Assembly (NCBI GenBank): GCA_032622095.1 | Contig: CP136068.1 | Coordinates: 59,854,025-59,918,024 of the forward strand | Reading direction: 5' to 3' | DNA: 64,000 nucleotides | Source: Siphonodentalium dalli | Lineage: Eukaryota > Mollusca > Scaphopoda > Gadilida > Siphonodentaliidae | Shown: positions 35,305 to 46,741 of the stretch, in pieces | How positions within the stretch are numbered: position 1 is the stretch's first letter | How the letters are laid out: each line of letters begins with the position of its first letter | Position numbers and translations under genes: made by a program | The notes under the pieces: generated by a model | Told to the model about the DNA's origin: nothing | Databases searched by the model: none | Seen by the model: the letters and a program-made list of their open reading frames with translations, nothing else

Positions 35305-35642
35305 ATGCTGAGGTTAAGGTCCGAAGTCTTCGAGGCTCGTGAACAAAATAATGTAATTTCCAAACTTTGGACCAATAATAATTGTGAAAGTTAAATTTAA
35401 ACCTTATTATCAAATTGGAAAATGAGTGGAAAACGTTGCGACTGACCGACTTAACAGACAATTTATCAGAAATAGTCGACGATCAATTACGGGACGTTAG
35501 AGGTGCTTTACATGGCCGACGATTAAAACCAGAAAAGTTTATTTTTGCAAGACCGCTGTGGATGTTTCGACCGCACGATGATGAAACTATATATCGACAG
35601 AATGTACATGTCTCAAAATTATCGGGGCTGAAATGCCCTTAA
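35305..35642 (+). pseudogene. MULE-like transposase C-terminal fragment (copy 1)
   Basis: The first frame reads LRLRSEVFEAREQNN...KLWTNNNCE. After a small disruption near 35390 a second frame reads LNLIIKLENEWKTLRLTDLTDNLSEIVDDQLRDVRGALH. This parallels the C-terminal block at 32115-32393 (FWTDNNCES...LPDLTDRLYKIVNDQLRDIRSALH), so it belongs to the same MULE-like family but a different subfamily. The catalytic part is absent. Confidence 0.65.
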
Positions 35643-35660
35643 CAAAAATTGTTTCAATCC

Positions 35661-36754
35661 CATCATTTTATAGACAAAAGATTGAACATCATTTTATAGA
35701 CAAAAGATTGAACATCATTTTATAGACAAAAGATTGAACATCATTTTATAGACAAAAGATTGAACATCATTTTATAGACAAAAGATTGAACATCATTTTA
35801 TAGACAAAAGATTGAACATCATTTTATAGACAAAAGATTGAACATCATTTTATAGACAAAAGATTGAACATCATTTTATAGACAAAAGATTGAACATCAT
35901 TTTATAGACAAAAGATTGAACATCATTTTATAGACAAAAGATTGAACATCATTTTATAGACAAAAGATTGAACATCATTTTATAGACAAAAGATTGAACA
36001 TCATTTTATAGACAAAAGATTGAACATCATTTTATAGACAAAAGATTGAACATCATTTTATAGACAAAAGATTGAACATCATTTTATAGACAAAAGATTG
36101 AACATCATTTTATAGACAAAAGATTGAACATCATTTTATAGACAAAAGATTGAACATCATTTTATAGACAAAAGATTGAACATCATTTTATAGACAAAAG
36201 ATTGAACATCATTTTATAGACAAAAGATTGAACATCATTTTATAGACAAAAGATTGAACATCATTTTATAGACAAAAGATTGAACATCATTTTATAGACA
36301 AAAGATTGAACATCATTTTATAGACAAAAGATTGAACATCATTTTATAGACAAAAGATTGAACATCATTTTATAGACAAAAGATTGAACATCATTTTATA
36401 GACAAAAGATTGAACATCATTTTATAGACAAAAGATTGAACATCATTTTATAGACAAAAGATTGAACATCATTTTATAGACAAAAGATTGAACATCATTT
36501 TATAGACAAAAGATTGAACATCATTTTATAGACAAAAGATTGAACATCATTTTATAGACAAAAGATTGAACATCATTTTATAGACAAAAGATTGAACATC
36601 ATTTTATAGACAAAAGATTGAACATCATTTTATAGACAAAAGATTGAACATCATTTTATAGACAAAAGATTGAACATCATTTTATAGACAAAAGATTGAA
36701 CATCATTTTATAGACAAAAGATTGAACATCATTTTATAGACAAAAGATTGAACA
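35661..36754 (+). repeat. 26-bp satellite, about 42 copies
   Basis: Essentially perfect tandem copies of a 26-mer with the core CATTTTATAGACAAAAGATT. It starts right after the MULE-like fragment and ends at AACAAGGAGAGG. The same array in the duplicated segment has about 25 copies. Confidence 0.95.
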
Positions 36755-37039
36755 AGGAGAGGTGTTAACAATGAAAGCACCAGATACTTAGTTGGCAAAA
36801 ATAGGTTGATTGTTTATTTGCAAAGCCAACATTTAAGTTGGAACATAGCCAAAACATATATATACATATATACACAGAAACAGTTTATACAAACAATTTA
36901 TACGTTAACAATTATCATTATCATATTTTCGTAACAAATCCACCATAATACAATAACTGTACACAGCACTTATACATAAGATTCATTAACAATTACCTTG
37001 CATAAGTATGCAATTCCCAATTTATGGATTTGTCGCATT

Positions 37040-37040
<1 letters not shown>

Positions 37041-37100
<60 letters not shown>
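37041..37100 (+). repeat. (CA)n(TA)n microsatellite
   Basis: A CA run followed by a TA run, next to the 3' end of the LINE fragment (minus strand). The equivalent in the second duplicate (about 41236-41280) is shorter. Confidence 0.9.
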
Positions 37101-37106
<6 letters not shown>

Positions 37107-37152
37107 CAAACATACATGTATATATATTTCATCTGTGTATATAATATTATAT

Positions 37153-37852
37153 TTAAGAAATCTTTTTCAATGCCAATTTAATAAATATGCTCAGTCTTTT
37201 CAGAACGCTCATGTTTTCAAGAGAAAGTAGTCCATGGAATTTATTTCGGTTTGGTTTATCCCAATAATATTTTGGAATATATAATTCACGTAAGTTTTTT
37301 AGCTCTTGGCATATGATCATAAATGGTATTCATCACATGGGCTAATGCTGCACAAAACACAGTTTGAATCATTATTATCTTTTCCTTTCGTCCATCTATT
37401 CTTTACAACTGGTAATTTATGGTTTGATGTTCGTATTTTCAGTAAGAAGTTTGATAAATGGGCTGGCAAATATACTAGATATCGATTCATTTTTATCGAG
37501 TCCTTAATGTTGCTGTAGAATATTGCTCTGGTAGATGAGGACGACTTCAGACTGTCAAAAAGATTACGTTCATAATTTTCAATCAGTTGACTTTTTATGT
37601 ATCTTAACGCTGTTCTGCTTAGCGATGACTGACTTGACCAAATGTGGTCCATGTTTACTTCGTGAAGAATCCCTTCCACAAAGCTAATCCATTTGATCTT
37701 GTCTTTTAATACGACATTGTCTTCATGTACATACCTCAATAAAAGAAATATGTTCTTTGCTAGTTCTGACCCATCATGACTCACTAGCTTTGACCAATAC
37801 GATAGTGTTCTATATTTTATTACGCCACCTGTGGTGTTTCTAGCTTCTGTGA
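37153..37852 (-). pseudogene. LINE ORF2 C-terminal fragment (copy 1)
   Basis: The main frame (37784-37317, extending upstream as RTLSYWSKLV near 37810) contains ALRYIKSQLIENYERNLF, a block FLLKIRTSNHKLPVVKNRW, and CVLCSISPCDEYH, the Cys/His motif typical of the C-terminus of many invertebrate LINE ORF2 proteins. A one-base shift after DEYH leads into MIICQELKNLRELYIPKYYW...LKKIS and a stop at 37153-37155, which looks like the true end. The reverse transcriptase domain is missing. A CA/TA microsatellite follows the 3' end. It may come from the same LINE family as the reverse transcriptase at 45539-46666, but there is no overlap to test this. Confidence 0.7.
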
Positions 37853-37875
37853 GTTTGATATTGTGTGGTGTACAG

Positions 37876-38345
37876 GGCGAATGGTATTCTTGGAGATTTT
37901 GTGTACCTTACTCAATCGTGCCGATAGAATCACGTAGATGCCGAAATTGTAACGTTAACGCCACCGGTGTATAATATGTTTATGAAAATATGATAAATCG
38001 TATCGATAGAGTCAGGACAGGCTGAAATTGTAAACTTAAAGTCACCGGTGTAATAATATGTTGTTGAAAATATAAATAATTTGATAGACTGAAAATAATA
38101 TATAACCCATTGGGAGCCCCTGATGTATTCTTGTTTGTACCTTACGCAATCGTACCGATAGAATCACGTAGATGCTTAAATTGTAAAGTTAACGCCACCG
38201 GTGTATAATACGTTTTTGAAAATGTGTTAAATCGTATCGATAGAGTCAGGACAGGCTGAAATTGTAAACTTAAAGTCACTTGTTGTTGAAAATATAAATA
38301 ATCTGATAGACTGAAAATAATGTGTAACCCATTGAGACCCCCTGG
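37876..38345 (+). repeat. 235-bp tandem duplication
   Basis: Two units share GATAGAATCACGTAGATGC, AACGCCACCGGTGTATAATA, ATCGATAGAGTCAGGACAGG and ATAACCCATTG. The second unit begins near 38110. It recurs at 42056-42525 in the second segmental copy. Confidence 0.8.
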
Positions 38346-38928
38346 TTTAGTGAAGTGCATTGTGGGAAGTTCAATTGTGATTCTCCTACATCTTTATTTT
38401 CTGGAATTATCACCAAGATTTCTCCACTCTATTCTGTTAAAATGTACCCTGATCGGTCATATTCTTTTGATAATTCTATCTAAATACATCTTAGCTACTA
38501 TTCGGATCTGCTGTCCCGGTCGAAGAAGGTTTAGTTTGACCAAAACGGCTATTGACAAAAGTTTGTTTACAAAAATTGAGCATACTCAATGACCCGTAGG
38601 CCGTACACGCTGTAAATTTGTTATCGAAAACAAATTCAATTTCTTCCATCTAAAACATAATTACGCGCTGAACTCTGTCATTTTAAGAATATAGTAGTAT
38701 TATACACATACACACCAAGTTTCAGCTCAAAATTTTGAAAAATGACAGTTTTATAGACATAAATCGATTTTAATGGCAAATTGTTTAATGTTATTGTTAA
38801 ACTGTTAAATTTTATCATCGAAAAAAAAAAATAATTTCTTCGATCTAGGAAATAATTACGTGCTGTACCCTGTCATATTTGACCGGTTCTACCTGATAAT
38901 TGTGTGACAGTACAGTCGCGTTACTTTA
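38346..38928. other. Gene-free end of duplicate copy 1
   Basis: AT-rich. A 90-codon open frame (38320-38592, plus) is hydrophobic and unrecognised; its twin in the second copy (42500-42772) is unchanged, as expected from a recent duplication. Two similar stretches, near 38615-38760 and 38800-38890, suggest an old internal duplication. Confidence 0.4.
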
Positions 38929-38929
38929 A

Positions 38930-39426
38930 CACAAATTCCCATTGATCATAGCTTGGTGAGTTGGTGGTCACATTTAGAACAAAACTAGAGAAAGAGTATT
39001 TAAAATTGTAACAAATTAAGAGACAATAACACAAAATATCCCGTGTTGGTGATAGCCAGCCAACTGATTACCTGTAAGCTAATTTATTAACGGTGAATGC
39101 ATGCCGAATGCACGGTGTAAAAATATTATAAAAACTGCCAATAACATAACTTTTAATCGCCCAAATTGTACCAAACTTCACATATCACTAGCTTACATAT
39201 ACACACACGTCATTATAAACTTTATTTCATATATTTCCATTATATACGCCTTATTTGAACTTGTGTTCGGTATTCATAGAGTTAGCCGCCATCTTGCATA
39301 CCGAACTCTGGTTTACGTGCCGACAGCTAATATATATTGTACATAAACCTACCAATAACTAAACTTCTAATCGGTCAAATTGCATCAAACTTCACATATC
39401 ACTAACTTTCTCTCTCTTTCTCTCTC
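38930..39426 (+). repeat. Junction segment S between duplicates
   Basis: Almost identical to 46742-47225, apart from an 8-base difference (ATGCCGAATGC versus ATGCCGAACACAAGAATGC). Its right half is the reverse complement of the 34370-34985 repeat family, so it meets the second duplicate head to head across a short CT-rich run. Confidence 0.85.
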
Positions 39427-39943
39427 TAAACCAGAGTTCGGCAAGATGGCGGCTAACTCTGTGAATACCGAACACAAGTATAAAAGGGAAATATATATAA
39501 TAAAGTTTATAATGATTATGATGTGTATGTATATGTAAGTTAGTGGTATGTGAAGTCGGCACGAAAGCGAGAGTTCGGCGAGGATTTCTATGAATATCGA
39601 ACGCAAGTCGAAATAAGGGATGATTTAGGCATCAGCGATAGGTGATAATTAATTTCCCTGCACGATTAATTACCGATGAAAAGATTAATTACCGATGAAA
39701 AGATGTTGCTGATTAATTACCGATGAAAAGATTTCAGGGATGTTTTGACAGTGATATTATAGATAGGTTTCACAGGTTTCATAGAAACAAAAATGGTTGA
39801 ATAAACAAATATGGGTGATGATTAGTGGATATGATATTTCATAGTGAGAAAGGCCTCCTCACAATAGATAGTAAGTTGGTTTACGAGGAGGTCGAAGCTG
39901 ACATCATGACGAAAAATAAAAGTATATATATATTGAGTCTTTC

Positions 39944-40280
39944 ATGCTGAGGTTAAGGTCCGAAGTCTTCGAGGCTCGTGAACAAAATAATGTAATTTCC
40001 AAACTTTGGACCAATAATAATTGTGAAATTAAATTTAAACCTTATTATCAAATTGGAAAATGAGTGGAAAACGTTGCGACTGACCGACTTAACAGACAAT
40101 TTATCAGAAATAGTCGACGATCAATTACGGGACGTTAGAGGTGCTTTACATGGCCGACGATTAAAACCAGAAAAGTTTATTTTTGCAAGACCGCTGTGGA
40201 TGTTTCGACCGCACGATGATGAAACTATATATCGACAGAATGTACATGTCTCAAAATTATCGGGGCTGAAATGCCCTTAA
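39944..40280 (+). pseudogene. MULE-like transposase C-terminal fragment (copy 2)
   Basis: Duplicate of the fragment at 35305-35642. A one-base deletion near 40026 changes the frame at the break, giving a slightly longer open frame (40023-40280) that includes LNLIIKLENEWKT. It is not functional. Confidence 0.65.
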
Positions 40281-40298
40281 CAAAAATTGTTTCAATCC

Positions 40299-40950
40299 CA
40301 TCATTTTATAGACAAAAGATTGAACATCATTTTATAGACAAAAGATTGAACATCATTTTATAGACAAAAGATTGAACATCATTTTATAGACAAAAGATTG
40401 AACATCATTTTATAGACAAAAGATTGAACATCATTTTATAGACAAAAGATTGAACATCATTTTATAGACAAAAGATTGAACATCATTTTATAGACAAAAG
40501 ATTGAACATCATTTTATAGACAAAAGATTGAACATCATTTTATAGACAAAAGATTGAACATCATTTTATAGACAAAAGATTGAACATCATTTTATAGACA
40601 AAAGATTGAACATCATTTTATAGACAAAAGATTGAACATCATTTTATAGACAAAAGATTGAACATCATTTTATAGACAAAAGATTGAACATCATTTTATA
40701 GACAAAAGATTGAACATCATTTTATAGACAAAAGATTGAACATCATTTTATAGACAAAAGATTGAACATCATTTTATAGACAAAAGATTGAACATCATTT
40801 TATAGACAAAAGATTGAACATCATTTTATAGACAAAAGATTGAACATCATTTTATAGACAAAAGATTGAACATCATTTTATAGACAAAAGATTGAACATC
40901 ATTTTATAGACAAAAGATTGAACATCATTTTATAGACAAAAGATTGAACA
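40299..40950 (+). repeat. 26-bp satellite, about 25 copies
   Basis: Same monomer and same flanks as 35661-36754 but 17 repeats shorter. The monomer sequence is unchanged between the two arrays. Confidence 0.95.
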
Positions 40951-41235
40951 AGGAGAGGTGTTAACAATGAAAGCACCAGATACTTAGTAGGCAAAAATAG
41001 GTTGATTGTTTATTTGCAAAGCCAACATTTAAGTTGGAACATAGCCAAAACATATATATACATATATACACAGAAACAGTTTATACAAACAATTTATACG
41101 TTAACAATTATCATTATCATATTTTCGTAACAAATCCACCATAATACAATAACTGTACACAGCACTTATACATAAGATTCATTAACAATTACCTTGCATA
41201 AGTATGCAATTCCCAATTTATGGATTTGTCGCATT

Positions 41236-41267
<32 letters not shown>

Positions 41268-41332
41268 GTATATATATATACACATACAAACATACATGTA
41301 TATATATTTCATCTGTGTATATAATATTATAT

Positions 41333-42032
41333 TTAAGAAATTTTTTTCAATGCCAATTTAATAAATATGCTCAGTCTTTTCAGAACGCTCATGTTTTCAA
41401 GAGAAAGTAGTCCATGGAATTTATTTCGGTTTGGTTTATCCCAATAATATTTTGGAATATATAATTCACGTAAGTTTTTTAGCTCTTGGCATATGATCAT
41501 AAATGGTATTCATCACATGGGCTAATGCTGCACAAAACACAGTTTGAATCATTATTATCTTTTCCTTTCGTCCATCTATTCTTTACAACTGGTAATTTAT
41601 GGTTTGATGTTCGTATTTTCAGTAAGAAGTTAGATAAATGGGCTGGCAAATATACTAGATATCGATTCATTTTTATCGAGTCCTTAATGTTGCTGTAGAA
41701 TATTGCTCTGGTAGATGAGGACGACTTCAGACTGTCAAAAAGATTACGTTCATAATTTTCAATCAGTTGACTTTTTATGTATCTTAACGCTGTTCTGCTT
41801 AGCGATGACTGACTTGACCAAATGTGGTCCATGTTTACTTCGTGAAGAATCCCTTCCACAAAGCTAATCCATTTGATCTTGTCTTTTAATACGACATTGT
41901 CTTCATGTACATACCTCAATAAAAGAAATATGTTCTTTGCTAGTTCTGACCCATCATGACTCACTAGCTTTGACCAATACGATAGTGTTCTATATTTTAT
42001 TACGCCACCTGTGGTGTTTCTAGCTTCTGTGA
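41333..42032 (-). pseudogene. LINE ORF2 C-terminal fragment (copy 2)
   Basis: Duplicate of 37153-37852, carrying the same frame change after DEYH, so the LINE was already broken before the segment duplicated. One visible difference is a TTAGATAAATGG stretch near 41630, where copy 1 has TTTGATAAATGG. Confidence 0.7.
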
Positions 42033-42055
42033 GTTTGATATTGTGTGGTGTACAG

Positions 42056-42525
42056 GGCGAATGGTATTCTTGGAGATTTTGTGTACCTTACTCAATCGTG
42101 CCGATAGAATCACGTAGATGCCGAAATTGTAACGTTAACGCCACCGGTGTATAATATGTTTATGAAAATATGATAAATCGTATCGATAGAGTCAGGACAG
42201 GCTGAAATTGTAAACTTAAAGTCACCGGTGTAATAATATGTTGTTGAAAATATAAATAATTTGATAGACTGAAAATAATATATAACCCATTGGGAGCCCC
42301 TGATGTATTCTTGTTTGTGCCTTACGCAATCGTACCGATAGAATCACGTAGATGCTTAAATTGTAAAGTTAACGCCACCGGTGTATAATACGTTTTTGAA
42401 AATGTGTTAAATCGTATCGATAGAGTCAGGACAGGCTGAAATTGTAAACTTAAAGTCACTTGTTGTTGAAAATATAAATAATCTGATAGACTGAAAATAA
42501 TGTGTAACCCATTGAGACCCCCTGG
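42056..42525 (+). repeat. 235-bp tandem duplication (copy 2)
   Basis: Counterpart of 37876-38345 in the second segmental copy. Confidence 0.8.
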
Positions 42526-43108
42526 TTTAGTGAAGTGCATTGTGGGAAGTTCAATTGTGATTCTCCTACATCTTTATTTTCTGGAATTATCACCAAGATT
42601 TCTCCACTCTATTCTGTTAAAATGTACCCTGATCGGTCATATTCTTTTGATAATTCTATCTAAATACATCTTAGCTACTATTCGGATCTGCTGTCCCGGT
42701 CGAAGAAGGTTTAGTTTGACCAAAACGGCTATTGACAAAAGTTTGTTTACAAAAATTGAGCATACTCAATGACCCGTAGGCCGTACACGCTGTAAATTTG
42801 TTATCGAAAACAAATTCAATTTCTTCCATCTAAAACATAATTACGCGCTGAACTCTGTCATTTTAAGAATATAGTAGTATTATACACATACACACCAAGT
42901 TTCAGCTCAAAATTTTGAAAAATGACAGTTTTATAGACATAAATCGATTTTAATGGCAAATTGTTTAATGTTATTGTTAAACTGTTAAATTTTATCATCG
43001 AAAAAAAAAAATCATTTCTTCGATCTAGGAAATAATTAAGTGCTGTACCCTGTCATATTTGACCGGTTCTACCTGATAATTGTGTGACAGTACAGTCGCG
43101 TTACTTTA

Positions 43109-43915
43109 TACGTCAACATTGGTCATTATCACTCGACAAATTTATTTTGGGCTATCGTATCAACCCCTATTTCCCCCGCGTAGCCTGACTAAGTGTCTTT
43201 ATCGCTCCACTAATTTGTATCGTTTCATCGGTATGAATTCCATATCCAATTATCCACATATAACCAACCCAACCTCTAATCCCGGTCCAATTTATTTATT
43301 TCTTTCATCGGTATATATAGTCATGTTACGTAATATTTTATCTCGTGATACTTGTACTTATATGTCTATGGTATTACTATAGTACGCCGTATATGTATAT
43401 CAATTGCTATTCCTTTCTATATAATCCTGGTGCCAACTATAGAGATAATTTCAGACCCCCCCCCCCCCAATTTTATATAATTGCTGCTTTAGTACAGTCG
43501 ATCACGATGCATTACATGGCAACATCGATCCACTAATTTATGTCAGTTCATCAACTTCATCGGTACAAACCCCTTTTTTCTCCGAGTCCATATAACCAAC
43601 CCAACATCTTATAGAACTCCATAAATGACTATTCTGGCACTATATATAGAGATGACTAAGATTCTGACACCCCCCTATTTTATAGCCTTGTTGCAACAGT
43701 AGAGTTGATATGCATAATATGTCAACATTGGTCGTTATTGCTCTACAAATTTATATCGGTTCAACCCTTAGTTCCCTGTATCGCCCACCCCTCCCTCAAT
43801 TTATTTTTTTCATTTGTATTATAGTCTCGTCACATACACATTTTATCTTTTGTAACTTTTGCTTCAACGCGTCGAGATCCGCTGCAGACAATACAAAACT
43901 GACAACATTTTGAAA
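43109..43915 (+). repeat. Degenerate repeats, no gene
   Basis: Three loosely similar units, starting near 43090, 43490 and 43700, share a cagTCG/GTTGAT start, a GTCAACATTGGTC-like block, ACAAATTTAT and a CCCCC-rich end before TTTTATA. The open frames across them are not conserved between units. Confidence 0.5.
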
Positions 43916-44073
43916 TGTAAGCAGGCTTCAAACTCATCTTATCCAAGAAAAACTCTGGTTACATAAAAAATTTGTGTATAAGGTGTATGTGCATTTGTTG
44001 CGTTAAAAACCAAAGGTCCCAAGTCAAGGTCCAAATCCCCAACACACTGATGTGAGGTTTAACTCCATCTACA
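43916..44073. other. Short gene-free gap
   Basis: Nothing recognised apart from TGTGAGGTTTAACTCCATC (44050-44068), a copy of the linker found between the following MITEs. Confidence 0.4.
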
Positions 44074-44075
44074 TA

Positions 44076-44204
44076 CAGTAATGTCCGAAGTAATTCATCA
44101 CTTAACCACAGCAAAATTGTGTGTATTTTTTCATGATTCTAAATCCTGAAAAATTACCCATAATTATGCTGTGGTTAAAGGGTCAATTACTTTGGGCATT
44201 ACTG
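44076..44204 (+). mobile_element. Palindromic MITE, copy 1
   Basis: Begins CAGTAATGTCCGAAGTAATT, ends CAATTACTTTGGGCATTACTG and is flanked by TA on both sides. The element is almost a complete palindrome. TA target sites and CAGT ends suggest a Tc1/mariner-type non-autonomous element. Confidence 0.8.
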
Positions 44205-44250
44205 TAACCAATATAAGGATTTGAGGTTTAATGATAACTCAATCATCATA

Positions 44251-44375
44251 CAGTAATGTTCAAAGCAATTGACCACTTAACCACAGCAGAATAATGGGTA
44301 ATTTGAGGATTGTAAATGCTGAAAAAATACATAATTCTGCTGTGGTTAAGTGGTCAATTACTTTGGGCATTACTG
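44251..44375 (+). mobile_element. Palindromic MITE, copy 2
   Basis: Best-preserved copy: CAGTAATG at both ends, and inverted arms that include CAATTGACCACTTAACCACAGCA against TGCTGTGGTTAAGTGGTCAATT. TA flanks both sides. A 46-base linker separates it from copy 1. Confidence 0.8.
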
Positions 44376-44421
44376 TAACCAATATAAGGATTTGAGGTTT
44401 AATGATAACTCAATCCTCATA

Positions 44422-44542
44422 CAGTAATGTCCAAAGTAATTGACCACAGCAAAATTATTGGTAAATTTTCAGGATTTCAAATCCTGAAAAATTACCAATA
44501 ATTCTGATGTGGTTAAGTGGTCAATTACTTTGGGTATTACTG
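44422..44542 (+). mobile_element. Palindromic MITE, copy 3
   Basis: Lacks the CACTTAAC block in its left arm (a small deletion) but keeps it on the right. TA-flanked. The linker to copy 2 is again 46 bases. Confidence 0.8.
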
Positions 44543-44696
44543 TAACCAATACAAGGATGTGAGGTTTAATGAGAACTCCATCCATATAACTAATAATTAT
44601 GTGTGAAAATTAAAACAAAAAAAATTCCATGATGGCGTCCAATATGGACTGCCTAATTCTGCTCCAAAACATGTATATTCAATATATGGATGTTTA

Positions 44697-44936
44697 TTGG
44701 GGGAAACCGATTATTTCAATGATATTTTCATTAACTGGAATCAAAACCCGACTTACGGGAGCGTGCGACTGTATCTTAAGCATATGTGCCTATTTAATGA
44801 GCCAACAATTGGAATCCCAACAGAGAAGATTGGCGTGGGTCCCTTGCGCGATCTGTCCATCGAAAACTATTTAGACATCTCAAGACACGTAAGACCCAAT
44901 AAGTTAATATACAGAATAGATACATCTATTGCCTGA
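44697..44936 (+). CDS. Unrecognised open frame, possible exon or transposon fragment
   Basis: About 79 codons with protein-like composition, including YFNDIFINWNQNPTYGS, LYLKHMCLFNEPTIGIP and LRDLSIENYLDISRHVRP, ending in TGA. The frame has no ATG at its start (it opens at TTG), so it would be a terminal exon or a fragment. No family was recognised and no clear splice acceptor was seen. An overlapping frame (44629-44874) is less protein-like. It is surrounded by MITEs and LINE debris, so transposon origin is likely. Confidence 0.3.
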   Translation: MGETDYFNDIFINWNQNPTYGSVRLYLKHMCLFNEPTIGIPTEKIGVGPLRDLSIENYLDISRHVRPNKLIYRIDTSIA

Positions 44937-44969
44937 GTGACTAATATTTATATTTGTTACAATGAGGTC

Positions 44970-45190
44970 CAATAGTTGCGAAGCCAGCACCACAATTCTT
45001 TCCCTCCATAGTAAATCTTAAAACAACTTCTAAAGAATTAATAATTCACCTTATATTTGGTATGAAGCGTCCTTGGTTAACTGGTGTTCAGATTTGTTAA
45101 CATCACGTCACCAAGGTAATTACTTGCGAAGCCACAGCCACAACTATTTCCCTCCATAGTAATTCTCAAAACAACTTCTTAAGAACAATT
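44970..45190 (+). repeat. Two diverged direct repeats
   Basis: TGCGAAGCCA, TTTCCCTCCATAGTAA and TCAAAACAACTTCT (TTAAAACAACTTCT in the first unit) occur in the same order at about 44977-45032 and 45124-45182, a unit of about 150 bp. Confidence 0.6.
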
Positions 45191-45538
45191 GACCAGGTCA
45201 GTCGCGCAATTATTGGAAGAGCCACGGTCAATCATTTTTTTAAAACCAAATGTTACATTTAAATTATTGCTTTATTTAACCAAAACAAAAATGAGAAAAT
45301 TAACTTTTACTACTTGCTAAATTTTATCTTTTAATTATTTCATTTAAATTTTAGTATTTACAGTATACTATGTCCAAGTCTTTATAATCTGTTGAGTGAC
45401 CCCACAGTCGTTTACTTTGTTAGTAATAATTTGAAGGATTACTTGTTTAAACGCAATTGTTATCAAAATATTTTATGTATTTTTTATAATTTCTATTTAT
45501 ATGTAATACCATAATCTTGGTGGCGTTACCATTTCTGA
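45191..45538. other. Gene-free interval downstream of LINE fragment
   Basis: Very AT-rich. Its right end (about 45505-45545) is the reverse complement of the beginning of repeat A, so the LINE frame runs into repeat A at its 3' side. Confidence 0.5.
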
Positions 45539-46666
45539 CTATGGTTTTCTTGTTTCTATTGATATCGGGTGCCTTCCAAGTTCTGCATATACCATATAGT
45601 TAGGTGTACTCGATTTCATTGACGTTATAATTTTACAAAACTTAAGGTGGAGCGTCTCTAGGGCCTGTATTCTTTCGAAACACCAGACCTCACTTCCGTA
45701 TAGCATAATTGGCAGAATCATACAATCGAATAGTTTCAGCGAAATATCGATAGGTAACTTGAGTTTGCGAATTTTTTTCAATAAACCATACATTGCCTTT
45801 GTCGCAGTGTTTGTGGTACTCTTTATGGACTGACAAAATCTCCCATTGTAGAAAAATTGAATCCCAAGATATCTGAATTCTTTTACAATTTGTATTTCCT
45901 GCCCTCTGTATGTGAACACAGGGAAATTTCTTGGTAACTTGTTCGCGAAGATGATTGTTTTGGTCTTATTAATGTTCACCTCAAGTTTCCAAGCTTCAGC
46001 GTAATCAGCGAAGGCTAAAAGTGCGCGGTTCATATTATCCTCTGAATCCGATAAAATGACAGTGTCGTCCGCATATAATAGGCACAGTATATCGATGTAA
46101 CATCCTAAATGCTCAAAATATGTTTCGTTTATAAAATTCAGGTTGTCTATAACACAATCATTCAAAAAGCACTGTAAATCGTTCACGAATAGTGAAAATA
46201 AGAAAGGTGACATTGTTTCACCTTGAAATAAACCTACCTTGCTCACGAAAAATTCTGATTGTGAGTTACAATTTTTCACGCATAATTTAATATTCGTATA
46301 CATGCTTCGTATTACCCGCATAATCTTACCGTTTATATCTGATCTCAACAATTTGAGCCATAGCGCATCTCTCCAAACAGTATCAAAAGCTTTGCGGAAA
46401 TCAACAAACGTACAGTATAGTTTCCGTCCGCTCTGAAGATATATATTTATCAATGCATGTAGTATAAATATATTATCAACAGTAGAGTGGCTTTTGCGAA
46501 ATCCGGTTTGTGACTTACTTATTAAATCAACATCCTCTGCAAATGAGGTTAATCGGTTATTTAAAACGGAGGTAAATAGTTTTGCTAAACAGCTCAAAAG
46601 TGTGATACCTCGGTAAGAGTCCGGCATATTTGGACCGGATGTCCTCTGCATAATGTCGCAGTCCAC
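45539..46666 (-). pseudogene. Non-LTR retrotransposon reverse transcriptase, 5'- and 3'-truncated
   Basis: A 375-codon frame holds a nearly complete reverse transcriptase domain: PDSYRGITLLSCLAKLF (residues 15-31), QTGFRKSHSTVDN (53-65), FVDFRKAFDTVW (88-98), GLFQGETMSPFLFSLFVNDL (145-164), the catalytic LLYADDTVILSD (196-207), INKTKTIIF (232-240) and FRYLGIQF (265-271). Both the first Asp and the YADD pair are intact. The upstream endonuclease part is missing; the frame starts just after a break near 46666. The 3' part stops where the sequence switches into repeat A (ETRKP, then stop), so the C-terminal Cys/His region is absent. LINEs copy their RNA into DNA at a nicked target site. Clade not assigned. 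Dead as it stands, but with few mutations in the core. Confidence 0.85.
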
Positions 46667-46741
46667 CTAATGGTGGTCAATGGTCCTCCTATAGCATTAG
46701 GCAGACCTGAGAATTTGTATATTTTATATTACTTGAGGAAT
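46667..46741. other. Short linker
   Basis: No feature seen. Contains GGTGGTCAATGGTCC near 46672. Confidence 0.3.

Larger units (their letters stand above)
34789..38928 (+). repeat. Segmental duplication, copy 1
   Basis: Near-identical to 39427-43108. The offset is about 4638 bp before and exactly 4180 bp after the 26-bp satellite; the change is due to 17 extra satellite repeats in copy 1 plus a longer microsatellite. Breakpoints are sharp: the copies match from TAAACCAGAG to TTACTTTA. Confidence 0.9.
39427..43108 (+). repeat. Segmental duplication, copy 2
   Basis: Shorter copy of 34789-38928; see that entry for the breakpoints. A few substitutions and one-base indels distinguish it, for example GTGAAATTAAA for GTGAAAGTTAAA near 40025. 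Confidence 0.9.

Noticed and set aside
35661-36754. Regular 26-bp repeats resembling a CRISPR array
   Set aside because: The repeats are contiguous with no spacers, and the context is eukaryotic transposon debris.
38320-38592. 90-codon hydrophobic plus-strand frame, duplicated at 42500-42772
   Set aside because: It is conserved only through the recent segmental duplication; no domain, and it overlaps the 235-bp tandem repeat.
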